From Helicobacteraceae bacterium (lineage in GTDB: Bacteria > Campylobacterota > Campylobacteria > Campylobacterales > Helicobacteraceae), in NCBI GenBank assembly GCA_029258405.1, contig JARHYY010000037.1, forward strand, positions 1 through 15,083: 15,083 nt of DNA, read 5' to 3'. The first letter of the stretch is position 1; each line of letters opens with the position of its first letter. A model generated the notes under the pieces. It was not told where the DNA came from. It saw nothing but the letters and a program-made list of their open reading frames with translations, and did not search any database. Shown in pieces: positions 7,663 to 15,016 of the stretch. The translations under genes were made by a program, and so were the position numbers.

Positions 7663-7803
7663 TATTTCACCCTAAGTTTTCTAAGCAATAAATATTCACA
7701 TATTCCATACTATAAATTTTACCTTATTATGCTATAATATAGCAAATTTTCAAGACTTATTCACAATTTCACATCTGTGGATAAATAGAGAAGGGGTGAA
7801 TAA
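7663..7803. other. Putative oriC, upstream part (oriC1), with DnaA boxes
   Basis: This is the intergenic region between divergent ruvC and dnaA. It contains two perfect consensus DnaA boxes in opposite orientation: TTATTCACA at 7757-7765 (plus) and TTATCCACA at 7776-7784 (minus). A one-mismatch box reads TTATTCACC on the minus strand (7795-7803), and ATATTCACA lies at 7692-7700 (plus). A half-site TTTCAC follows the first box. The left portion is strongly AT-rich. Position next to dnaA, box density and the second cluster downstream of dnaA support an origin. In Helicobacter pylori oriC is known to be bipartite around dnaA. Confidence 0.75.
7733..7738 (+). promoter_or_regulatory. Probable dnaA promoter -10 box
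   Basis: A consensus TATAAT lies within the small palindrome GCTATA-A-TATAGC (7731-7743). No clear -35 is seen, as is usual for housekeeping promoters in Campylobacterota. Transcription starting near 7745 would place the DnaA boxes at 7757-7784 just downstream of the start, compatible with autorepression by DnaA. The role of the boxes is inferred. Confidence 0.6.
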
Positions 7804-9108
7804 TTGCAAGGTATAAAAATTTTAGAGCAATTAAAAGAAGAAATACCAGAACATGAATATGAGCACTATCTTAAACAGCTTCATTATATTGAAGAAAAAT
7901 CAAAAAGCAACTTACTTGTATTTGGTGCGCCTAATATCCTTATTGCTAAATGGATAAAAACAAAATACGCACAGCGAATAGCACAGCTCTTTGAAAGAGA
8001 GCATGGGGTTACACCTAAGGTAGATATTATTCTTCCATCAGAATATAAAACTTCTAAATCTATCTCAAAAATTCACATAAAAAACAGAAAGAAAAATAGT
8101 CTCTTAGACTTTACATGCACATTTGAAGCTTTCGTTGTGGGTACATCAAATCGCCTTGCATATAATGCAGCACTAAGAGTTGCACAGCAACAAGCAGCAT
8201 ATAATCCCTTATTAATCTATGGCAGTACTGGACTTGGAAAAACACATCTTCTTAACGCTATAGGCAATTTTGTAAGCCAGCATAAAAGTGTAAATTATGT
8301 AACAAGCGAACAATTTCTTAACGATTTTCTCTATCATATACGCAATAAAACTATGGATAGATTCAAAGAAAAATATCGTTCTAGCGATTATCTTCTTATT
8401 GATGATGTTCAGTTTTTCGCAAGGGGTGAAGAAAGCCAAAATGAATTTTTTCATACATTTAACGAGCTCCAAGCAAACAAGAAACAAATAGTACTCACAT
8501 CAGATAAACACCCTAATTTTATCAATAAATTAGATGATCGCCTAAAAAGTCGTTTTGTATCTGGAATGATATGCGATATACAATCACCAGAACTTGAAAC
8601 AAAAATAAATATCATAAAAAACAAATGTGAAACAGATAAAATATACCTTAGTGATGATGTTATTTACTTTATAGCTACTAATGTCAATAGCAATATCCGA
8701 GAAATTGGAGGTATTATGATTAATATACATGCTGCAGCAACATTAATCGGACAAGAAATTACATTAGAATTTGCTAAAAATCTTCTTAAAGAACATATTG
8801 TAGAAGAAAATATTAACATTACCCTTGATAGAATCATTGAATTTGTATCTAAAGAATTTAACATGAAACTCTCTGAAATAACAAGCAAATCAAGAAAAAA
8901 AGATATTGTTCTTGCAAGAAGAATTGTCATTTATCTCGCAAGAACACTTACACCAAATTCTATGCCTTCCCTCGCTCAATCACTAGGCATGAAAGACCAT
9001 AGCTCTGTAAGTAAAGCATATAAAGCCATAGAAAACGAAATTAAAAGAGATAATAATTTTAAAATACAATTAGAAGAATTACAAAATCGAATAAAATCAA
9101 AAAACTAA
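7804..9108 (+). CDS. dnaA: Chromosomal replication initiator protein DnaA
   Basis: A 434-residue AAA+ initiator that binds DnaA boxes, melts oriC and recruits the helicase. The N-terminal interaction domain (about 1-80, QGIKILEQLKEEIPEHEYEHY) is followed by the ATPase core with Walker A GSTGLGKT at 140-147, Walker B LLIDDVQ with D200-D201, and an arginine-containing LDDRLKSRF segment. The C-terminal DNA-binding helix-turn-helix includes the DnaA signature around DHSSVSKAYKAI (from 398). The start is an unusual TTG at 7804, preceded by AAGGGG with a 7-nt spacer. The N-terminus then matches the Campylobacterota family, which supports this start. Length is close to the family norm, with a short domain II. 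The gene diverges from ruvC and is followed by dnaN after about 195 nt containing a further DnaA box. Confidence 0.98.
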   Translation: MQGIKILEQLKEEIPEHEYEHYLKQLHYIEEKSKSNLLVFGAPNILIAKWIKTKYAQRIAQLFEREHGVTPKVDIILPSEYKTSKSISKIHIKNRKKNSLLDFTCTFEAFVVGTSNRLAYNAALRVAQQQAAYNPLLIYGSTGLGKTHLLNAIGNFVSQHKSVNYVTSEQFLNDFLYHIRNKTMDRFKEKYRSSDYLLIDDVQFFARGEESQNEFFHTFNELQANKKQIVLTSDKHPNFINKLDDRLKSRFVSGMICDIQSPELETKINIIKNKCETDKIYLSDDVIYFIATNVNSNIREIGGIMINIHAAATLIGQEITLEFAKNLLKEHIVEENINITLDRIIEFVSKEFNMKLSEITSKSRKKDIVLARRIVIYLARTLTPNSMPSLAQSLGMKDHSSVSKAYKAIENEIKRDNNFKIQLEELQNRIKSKN

Positions 9109-9303
9109 GTACATTTTTGATACAATTTCTAAAAAATTTCAAGCCTCACAAAAAATGAAAGGGAATAAGATGCCCAAAATTACAAATTTAAGACCTATAA
9201 AAAGAGTAATACAAACAAGTACTACAGAAACTCCAAAGGCTTATTCACATTTTCACCACCCCTACTACTAAAAAATAAATCTATATTATTAAAAAGGAAA
9301 AAA
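9109..9303. other. Putative oriC, downstream part (oriC2), dnaA-dnaN intergenic
   Basis: This intergenic region contains a perfect DnaA box TTATTCACA at 9241-9249, followed by TTTCAC at 9251-9256. The unit CTTATTCACANTTTCAC (9240-9256) repeats the one upstream of dnaA (7756-7772) with a single difference at N. After it comes an AT-rich stretch (about 9264-9292) that could be the unwinding element, as in the known H. pylori oriC2. A TATATT at 9282-9287 could serve a dnaN promoter. Only one strong box is seen here. A possible 33-codon small gene at 9170-9271 overlaps it. Confidence 0.6.
9170..9271 (+). CDS. Possible 33-residue small protein in oriC2 region
   Basis: A short open frame starts at ATG 9170 with AAAGGG (9158-9163) 6 nt upstream, which is a better ribosome site than several real genes here have. 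It reads MPKITNLRPIKRVIQT, then a Thr/Pro-rich stretch and an HFHHPYY end. The N-terminal half is basic. The final codons are formed by the DnaA-box unit, so the frame may be accidental. I do not recognise it. An in-frame ATG at 9155 is a less likely start. Confidence 0.3.
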   Translation: MPKITNLRPIKRVIQTSTTETPKAYSHFHHPYY

Positions 9304-10377
9304 ATGGAATTTTCAATTGACAAAGAAAAACTTGACCCTGTACTTATTGCACTACAACCCTTTACTGAAAAAAAAGACCATGACCAAATTACAGCCCATA
9401 TCCTCATTAAAGCACAAGATAATATTCTAATATTTTATGCAACAGATAATGAAATGGGATTAAAAATTAATGTAACAGATGCAACAATTAAAAAAGAAGG
9501 TTTAAGTACAATAAATGGAAAAAAGTTCCTTGATATCACAAAAACTCTCAAAACAGAAAAAATCAACATTAAAAAAGAAGAAAACAATCTTATTATTTCA
9601 CAAAACAAAAGTAACTTTAACCTACCTACTTTCATCGCAGAAGAATTTCCAAAAGAACCAAAATATTCAGAAGAACAACTCATTAATTTATCCATTAAAA
9701 ACCTTACACAAGATTTCAAAAAAATCATTCCTATTATTGATAACACACATCAAAGAGTAGAAATTACAGGTGCTTTAATTAATGGCGAAAAAGAGCAAAT
9801 AGAAATAGTAGGAACAGATACTAAAAGACTAGGTATTATCACCCATGAAAACACACAACTTGAAACAAATTTCATTATTCCTAAAAAAGCAATAGCAGAA
9901 ATACAAAAAATAGATTTTGACGAAACAAAAACAAAAATCTATCAAAACACAACAAATCTTATAATAACTGATACACACTTTTTTTATTACACTAAACTCA
10001 TCAATGGACATTACCCTGAATATAAACAAATCATTCCACAAAACCCAAACCATAAATTCACCTTTCCACGCGATGCATTCTTGAATTCAATCCGCCTAAT
10101 AGGTTCAATAAGCAACGAAGTACAAATAGAAATTAAAAACAAAGAAATAATATTTAGCTCCTATGAAACAAATATCCATGAAAAAGCCCAAACAAGTATG
10201 GAACTTGAAACAAATATTTCAAACCATATTACAATTGCTTTTAATATTAAATCATTACTAGATTTTCTCTCCTCTATTCAAACACAAGATTTTGAATTTT
10301 ATATTCAAGATTCTAACAGCCCAGCTATATTTAAGAGTGAAAATTTTAGCACTATCACAATGCCTATTGGATCATAA
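9304..10377 (+). CDS. dnaN: DNA polymerase III beta subunit (sliding clamp)
   Basis: A 357-residue ring-forming clamp that tethers the replicative polymerase and other repair factors to DNA. It starts MEFSIDKEKLDPVLIALQPF, as beta clamps do. It carries the repeated three-domain pattern, seen for instance in ISQNKSNFNLPTFIAEEFPK (end of domain I) and YPEYKQIIPQNP (domain II to III transition). It ends in STITMPIGS, matching the usual Met-Pro-rich C-terminus that forms part of the clamp-loader/peptide-binding pocket. Length is near the E. coli 366. AAGGA lies a few bases upstream of the ATG. gyrB follows 9 nt after its stop; the gyrB ribosome site overlaps the dnaN stop codon, suggesting co-transcription. 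Confidence 0.97.
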   Translation: MEFSIDKEKLDPVLIALQPFTEKKDHDQITAHILIKAQDNILIFYATDNEMGLKINVTDATIKKEGLSTINGKKFLDITKTLKTEKINIKKEENNLIISQNKSNFNLPTFIAEEFPKEPKYSEEQLINLSIKNLTQDFKKIIPIIDNTHQRVEITGALINGEKEQIEIVGTDTKRLGIITHENTQLETNFIIPKKAIAEIQKIDFDETKTKIYQNTTNLIITDTHFFYYTKLINGHYPEYKQIIPQNPNHKFTFPRDAFLNSIRLIGSISNEVQIEIKNKEIIFSSYETNIHEKAQTSMELETNISNHITIAFNIKSLLDFLSSIQTQDFEFYIQDSNSPAIFKSENFSTITMPIGS

Positions 10378-10386
10378 AGGATAAAA

Positions 10387-12864
10387 ATGGAAAAAAAATA
10401 CTCTGCTCAAAATATAAAAGTCCTTAAAGGATTAGAAGCAGTAAGAATAAGACCTGGAATGTATATTGGAGACACAGGCAAAAAAGGTCTTCATCACCTC
10501 ATTTATGAAATAGTTGATAATTCTATTGATGAAGCAATGGCAGGATTCTGTACAGAAATAGAAATTACTCTTCAACAAAATGGCAAAGCTATTATAAAAG
10601 ACAATGGCAGGGGCATACCAGTTGATATACACCCCACAGAAAAAAAACCCGCAGCAACAATTGTACTTACAACATTGCATGCCGGAGGTAAATTTGATAA
10701 TGACACATATAAAGTTTCTGGAGGACTCCATGGTGTAGGTATTTCTGTTGTAAATGCTCTCTCTGAAGAACTAAAAATGACTATCCATAAAAACAAGAAA
10801 ATATATACACAAAGTTTCAAGCAAGGAATACCCCAAAACACATTAGAAATCATAGGAGAAACAAAAGAAAATGGTACCATTATTGAATTCCTACCCGATA
10901 AAACCATATTTGAAGAAACAATTTTTTCTCAAGAGATTCTTGCCCATCGCTTCAAAGAAATTGCCTATCTCAATCCCAATATCACTATAATTTTCAATGA
11001 CGAAAGAAATAATAAATATGAAAAATACCATTTCGAAGGAGGGTTGAAACAATTTATACAAGAATTAAACAATAAAACACTTATATCACAAATTATACAT
11101 TTTAATGATTCTTCACAAGAAAACGATAATCATATAGAAGCAGATATTGCTTTAAGTTACAATGATGGTTTTGACGAAAAACTTTATAGTTTTGTTAATA
11201 ATATCAAAACAATAGAAGGTGGCACACATGAAGTAGGCTTTAGAATAGGACTCAACAGAGCCATTGCCAATTATATTGAAAAAAATATTCCCACAAGAGA
11301 AAAAGATATTAAAATCAATAGCGAGGACATTAAAGAAGGACTAATAGCCCTTATTTCTATACGCATTTCAGAACCACAATTTGAAGGACAAACAAAAAGC
11401 AAACTTGGAAATTCCTTTGTTCGTTCAATTGTACAAAAAACTGTTTATGAAAAAATATCAAAATTCTTTGAAGAGAATCCAAATGATTCAAAAAGTATTA
11501 TGCAAAAAGTCTTACTCGCTGCTAGAAGTAGAGAAGCAGCAAAAAAAGCAAGAGAACTCACAAGAAAAAAAGAAAACTTTAGCATAAGCACACTACCGGG
11601 AAAATTAGCTGATTGCCAAAGCAAAGACCCAAAAGAATCCGAACTTTTCCTTGTTGAAGGAGATAGCGCAGGAGGTTCAGCTAAAAGCGGTAGAGACAGA
11701 GCTTTTCAAGCCATTTTACCTTTAAGAGGAAAACTCCTTAATGTAGAAAAAAGTAAACTAGATAAAATTTTAAAAAGTGAAGAAATAAAAAATATGATTA
11801 CAGCACTTGGATGTGGAATTGGAAATGAACTAGACATTTCTAAAATTCGATATGAGAAAATAATTATTATGACTGATGCTGATGTTGATGGAAGCCATAT
11901 TCAAACACTTTTACTCACTTTCTTTTTTCGATATTTAAGACCAATAATTGATAATGGATTCCTCTATATAGCCCAACCACCTTTATACCGTTTCAAGAAA
12001 GGAAAAAAAGAAATTTACTTAAAAGATGATAAATCTCTTAATGATTATCTCATAGAAAATGGAATAGAAAATTTTCATTTTCAAGGCATTGGGAATAATG
12101 AATTACTAGATTTTCTCAAGAATCTTAGCCTTTACCGCACTCTTTTAAATAATATTCAAAAACGATATAATATAAAAGAAATCATACAGTATCTCATCGA
12201 AAACCCAGAAATAACATTATCAAATCCACAAATGTATGATAAGATAGAACTTTTTTTAAAAAACCTCAATTATTCAATCCTTAATTCCTCATGGGATAAA
12301 GATATTGAAAAAAAGATATTACCCTTTATTCATAATCATCGTGGAAGCGGAAAAAGCTATATTGAAGGACGTATTACCCCAATTAACTCGAACTTGAACA
12401 TTGAAAAGATATTACCACCCTTTATTCGTCTTGAACTTTTTATTCAAACTCATTTAGGATTACAAAGTATCTCAATTAATCAAACATTATTCAATGATCC
12501 ACTTTTTCAAGAAGCAAGAAAAATATATACAGCCATTACTGATAGAAACCTTGAATTTCTCCAAGGAAAAGATATGCTGTATTTACTAGAAGAAATTGAA
12601 GAAAGTGCAAAAAAAGGTGCAAATATACAACGATACAAAGGCTTAGGAGAAATGAATCCAGAACAACTATGGGAAACAACCATGACAAAAGAAAACCGCA
12701 ATCTCTTACGAGTTAAAGTAAGTGACGCGCAAAATGAAGAAGAATTTATAATCGATGAAGAACAAACCGATGCTATTTTTTCATTATTCATGGGCGATGA
12801 AGTAGAACCTAGACGCAACTACATTCAAGAACATGCTAATGATGTAAAAAATTTAGATATTTAA
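10387..12864 (+). CDS. gyrB: DNA gyrase subunit B, with extra segment
   Basis: An 825-residue ATPase subunit of gyrase, which introduces negative supercoils together with GyrA. The GHKL ATPase domain has EIVDNSIDEA (E41, N45, D48) and GGLHGVGISVVNAL. The transducer domain follows. The TOPRIM domain has EGDSAGGSAKSGRDR starting at E424 and the metal-binding DADVD at 497-501. The C-terminal tail has QRYKGLGEMNPEQLWETTM and ends in EVEPRRNYIQEHANDVKNLDI. Campylobacterota GyrB proteins known to me are near 770 residues. Here roughly 45 extra residues (about 637-682) lie between NYSILNSSWDK and FIQTHLG, bounded in DNA by imperfect direct repeats. The reading frame stays open and all catalytic motifs are intact, so the protein should be functional. 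The ribosome site AAAGGA overlaps the dnaN stop. Confidence 0.97.
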   Translation: MEKKYSAQNIKVLKGLEAVRIRPGMYIGDTGKKGLHHLIYEIVDNSIDEAMAGFCTEIEITLQQNGKAIIKDNGRGIPVDIHPTEKKPAATIVLTTLHAGGKFDNDTYKVSGGLHGVGISVVNALSEELKMTIHKNKKIYTQSFKQGIPQNTLEIIGETKENGTIIEFLPDKTIFEETIFSQEILAHRFKEIAYLNPNITIIFNDERNNKYEKYHFEGGLKQFIQELNNKTLISQIIHFNDSSQENDNHIEADIALSYNDGFDEKLYSFVNNIKTIEGGTHEVGFRIGLNRAIANYIEKNIPTREKDIKINSEDIKEGLIALISIRISEPQFEGQTKSKLGNSFVRSIVQKTVYEKISKFFEENPNDSKSIMQKVLLAARSREAAKKARELTRKKENFSISTLPGKLADCQSKDPKESELFLVEGDSAGGSAKSGRDRAFQAILPLRGKLLNVEKSKLDKILKSEEIKNMITALGCGIGNELDISKIRYEKIIIMTDADVDGSHIQTLLLTFFFRYLRPIIDNGFLYIAQPPLYRFKKGKKEIYLKDDKSLNDYLIENGIENFHFQGIGNNELLDFLKNLSLYRTLLNNIQKRYNIKEIIQYLIENPEITLSNPQMYDKIELFLKNLNYSILNSSWDKDIEKKILPFIHNHRGSGKSYIEGRITPINSNLNIEKILPPFIRLELFIQTHLGLQSISINQTLFNDPLFQEARKIYTAITDRNLEFLQGKDMLYLLEEIEESAKKGANIQRYKGLGEMNPEQLWETTMTKENRNLLRVKVSDAQNEEEFIIDEEQTDAIFSLFMGDEVEPRRNYIQEHANDVKNLDI
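12304..12426 (+). repeat. Imperfect direct repeats bounding the gyrB insertion
   Basis: Copy one (12304-12331) and copy two (12400-12426) share ATTGAA, AAGATATTACC and CTTTATTC. They differ by two extra A in the first and by an extra ACC in the second. They encode the similar peptides IEKKILPFI and IEKILPPFI. The segment between them makes up most of the residues absent from typical relatives. This is consistent with an in-frame duplication or insertion event. Confidence 0.5.
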
Positions 12865-12878
12865 AAAATGAGGGAAAA

Positions 12879-13508
12879 ATGGATATACTTTTTAATATTA
12901 ATATAATATTTTACTTGGTCGCTTTTTTTGTTGGGGGAATTCCTTTTGGATTTGTTATTTTAAAAATATTTTATAAAATAAATCTTAAAAATGTAGGAAG
13001 TGGCAGTATTGGAGCAACTAATGTTTTTCGTGTCCTAAAAGATATTGATCCTAAAAGAGCAAAAATAATAGGTATATTAACAGCTTTTCTTGATGCTTTA
13101 AAAGGAGCTTTTGTCATTTTAATCGCCCATTATTATTTTGATGTAAGCATTGAAACACAATGGGCAATTGCTGTTTTAAGTTTATTTGGGCATTGTTTCA
13201 GCCCTTATCTATTTTTTGAAGGGGGTAAAGGTATTGCTACTGGAGTAGGTATCATGCTTGTTATGTTGCCCATAGAAGCATTAATTGGACTTTTAGCATG
13301 GTTTATTGTTGGTAAAATATTTCATATTTCTTCGCTAGCATCTTTAGCGGGATTATTAGGGTTTCTTATAAGTAATTATTTCTTGCATCCTGTTATTCCT
13401 GTTATAAATACCCATGCACCTATTTATATAATTGCTTTTATAATTTTATATAAACATATTCCTAATATTATAAGAATTATAAAAGGTAAAGAAACAAAAA
13501 TTATTTAA
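12879..13508 (+). CDS. plsY: Glycerol-3-phosphate acyltransferase PlsY
   Basis: A 209-residue integral membrane enzyme that transfers the acyl group of acyl-phosphate to glycerol-3-phosphate to make lysophosphatidic acid, the first step of membrane phospholipid synthesis. All three family motifs are visible: GSGSIGATN at 40-48, the glycine-rich phosphate-binding FEGGKGIATGVG at 113-124, and the C-terminal HIPNIIRIIKGKE. Five or so hydrophobic helices alternate with these loops. The ATG has AGGGA 3 nt upstream and lies 14 nt after the gyrB stop, so it is likely transcribed with gyrB. folB starts 5 nt after its stop. Confidence 0.95.
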   Translation: MDILFNINIIFYLVAFFVGGIPFGFVILKIFYKINLKNVGSGSIGATNVFRVLKDIDPKRAKIIGILTAFLDALKGAFVILIAHYYFDVSIETQWAIAVLSLFGHCFSPYLFFEGGKGIATGVGIMLVMLPIEALIGLLAWFIVGKIFHISSLASLAGLLGFLISNYFLHPVIPVINTHAPIYIIAFIILYKHIPNIIRIIKGKETKII

Positions 13509-13513
13509 ATATC

Positions 13514-13864
13514 ATGAAATCACATAATACAATGACTATTCATATACATGAACTTGAATTTCAAGCTATTATTGGTTTGCTTCCTTATGAAAGGAGCAAT
13601 ACTCAACGCGTAATAATAGAATGTTCCCTTGAATATCATTATAATGATAAATTCATTGATTATATTCAAGTTAAAGATTATATTATAAGCACTATGCAGG
13701 AAAAATGTTTCAAACTTCTTGAAGAAGCTCTTATCTTTATAAGTAATGGTTTAAAAAATATATTTTATTCGATTATTATTCTATCTCTTAAGATAACTAA
13801 ACCAGATATTTTAGATAATGGTAAAATATCTGTTTCTTATTATAAAAATTTTCAAGATGAATAA
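13514..13864 (+). CDS. folB: Dihydroneopterin aldolase FolB-like protein
   Basis: A 116-residue protein of the FolB/tunnelling-fold family, which cleaves 7,8-dihydroneopterin to the hydroxymethyl-dihydropterin used in folate synthesis. Family features are IHELEFQAIIGLLPYER with the pterin-binding glutamate E26, IDYIQVKDYI with Y50 at the position of the conserved active-site tyrosine, CFKLLEEALIFI with E70, and LKITKPDI with the likely catalytic lysine K96. Length is typical. The adjacency plsY-folB is also, as I recall, found in H. pylori. No clear ribosome site precedes either the ATG at 13514 or a second in-frame ATG at 13532; coupling to plsY is likely. The sequence diverges in its C-terminus, so enzymatic activity is probable rather than certain. 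Confidence 0.85.
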   Translation: MKSHNTMTIHIHELEFQAIIGLLPYERSNTQRVIIECSLEYHYNDKFIDYIQVKDYIISTMQEKCFKLLEEALIFISNGLKNIFYSIIILSLKITKPDILDNGKISVSYYKNFQDE

Positions 13865-14006
13865 AATAAAAGTAATTCAATCTTATAGTAATACAAAAAA
13901 CCTTAATGACCACATCCCTTATATCTCATTAAACCATACAAATACAACTTTTAATGGGTATCATTTATATATTTGCTCTCATATGTATTTTATCTCTTGT
14001 AAATAG
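13857..14006 (+). CDS. Short 49-residue frame after folB, possibly a truncated host gene
   Basis: ATG at 13857 overlaps the folB stop by 8 nt and opens a frame starting MNKIKVIQSYSNTKNLNDHIPYI. That N-terminus looks like ordinary host coding sequence. The second half (rich in N, H, T and aromatic residues, ending FISCK) looks less protein-like and stops about 24 nt before the phage-like sequence begins. It may be the start of a gene that was cut off by the rearrangement that brought in the phage fragment. I do not recognise the family. It could equally be a chance frame. Confidence 0.3.
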   Translation: MNKIKVIQSYSNTKNLNDHIPYISLNHTNTTFNGYHLYICSHMYFISCK

Positions 14007-14029
14007 AATTTTTATAGAGATTTAACTAG

Positions 14030-14863
14030 CAAGCAGTTGCAAGCACAGAGGCTCAAAAGCTCTATAATAATGAGAGCATAGAGTATTTACGCTATATAGC
14101 CATACTTGATTCAAGAACAAGAATAGCACACACAAGAGCACATAATACCATACTCCCTAAGGAGCATGATTTTTGGAGAGAGAACTACCCACCAAATGGC
14201 TTTAATTGTCGCTGTGTTGTTAGGGGCTACACTAAAGAGGAGCTTGAAAAAAGAGCCCTTAAGCCAAGCAACCCACCAAAAACACCACCACACGACAAGG
14301 GCTTTAATACCGATAATAGAGACCTTGATAACAACCTAAGAGACTTACTCACCCAAAAGATTACAAAATATGAAGGCACAACACAAGAGGAGTATTTAAA
14401 GGGGCTTATGGGGTGGATAGATGAGCAGGATAAAAAATACAAAAGAGTGCTAAAGCTTTATAATGATGTGCTTAAAGGCGAGCTAAAAGATGCGAGCCTT
14501 GCCACAAAAAATAACACAAAAGTTGTCATAGCTCATATGTCAGAGGAGTTAAGTAAGCTCATAGGAGCAAAAAAAGGAGCAAATATCTATCTTAGTTACA
14601 CTACACTAGAAGAACATATCAAAGCTCACCCTGAAGTAAATGCTTTTGATTATTATTTGGCTTTATATATGGCAGAACAACCCTTTAAGGTAGGAATACA
14701 AGACGAAAAAAACAAAATATTATTTTTTAAAAAATTAAGTTTTTGGTATAGAGTTGCGTTTAAAGCGGTAAAAAACAACAACAAGGAAGCTTATCTTACC
14801 AGCTTAGTAAAAAGTCCAAGACCATTTAAAGAGATGAAGGGTCTCCCTATCCCTTCCATGTAG
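14030..14863 (+). pseudogene. Mu gpF / SPP1 gp7-like phage head morphogenesis protein, N-terminus missing
   Basis: An open frame of about 277 codons begins directly after a TAG at 14027-14029, with no ATG until 14408. The residues up to that point are clearly the C-terminal part of a phage minor head protein: EAQKLYNNESIEYLRYIAILDSRTR, AHNTILPKEHDFWRENYPPNGFNCRCVVRGYTKEEL. The motif DSRTR-(H)-PPNGFNCRC is diagnostic of Mu gpF / SPP1 gp7 proteins, which act early in procapsid assembly. The rest of the protein (from roughly 14370) is an added domain; its last ~90 residues (IYLSYTTLEEHIKAHPEV, YYLALYMAEQPFKV, RVAFKAVKNNNKEAYLTSLVKS) resemble the BECR-fold nuclease-like domains attached to such phage proteins. 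GC content and codon use differ from the genes before it. The N-terminal part is absent from the window. A shorter product from ATG 14408 (151 residues) is possible. Confidence 0.8.
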
Positions 14864-15016
14864 GCGATAGGCACATCAGTTCCTACCATTAATGCCTTGC
14901 CTGATGGGATTTTTCAGTGCAGTGGTGCCTTTGTTTTAGCCACATGATGCCAGTTGAACCTACATTTAAACCCCATTATAATACTATTTAAATAACATAA
15001 ACCTTAAAGGAGTGGC
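14864..15016 (+). other. Non-coding phage-side spacer with small inverted repeats
   Basis: No convincing plus-strand gene is seen. The first ~100 bases are richer in G and C than the host genes. CATCAG (14874-14879) pairs with CTGATG (14901-14906), followed by GGGATTTTT, which could be a weak terminator for the phage gene. AGGCAC (14869-14874) pairs with GTGCCT (14925-14930), and CATTAATG (14887-14894) is a palindrome. The right part contains a promoter. A minus-strand frame crosses this area, broken by one TGA. Confidence 0.35.
14954..14982 (+). promoter_or_regulatory. Near-consensus sigma-70-type promoter
   Basis: TTGAAC (14954-14959) and a perfect TATAAT (14977-14982) are separated by 17 bases, the optimal spacing. 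A start near 14989 would give a leader of about 28 nt before the ribosome site AAAGGAG (15006-15012) and ATG 15017. A recognisable -35 is uncommon for Campylobacterota housekeeping promoters, which fits a foreign origin. Confidence 0.65.

Noticed and set aside
7731..7743. Small palindrome GCTATA-A-TATAGC as a separate operator
   Set aside because: It contains the likely dnaA -10 box and its self-complementarity follows from the TATA sequence; nothing else supports an operator.
10432..10907. Open frames on the minus strand opposite gyrB
   Set aside because: They mirror the strong coding sequence of gyrB, have no ribosome sites and give cysteine/phenylalanine-rich, unprotein-like products. The same holds for minus-strand frames opposite dnaA, dnaN and the secretin.
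14837..14855. AAGGG...CCCTT inverted repeat as a terminator
   Set aside because: The stem is only 5 bp, lies inside the reading frame and is not followed by a T-run.
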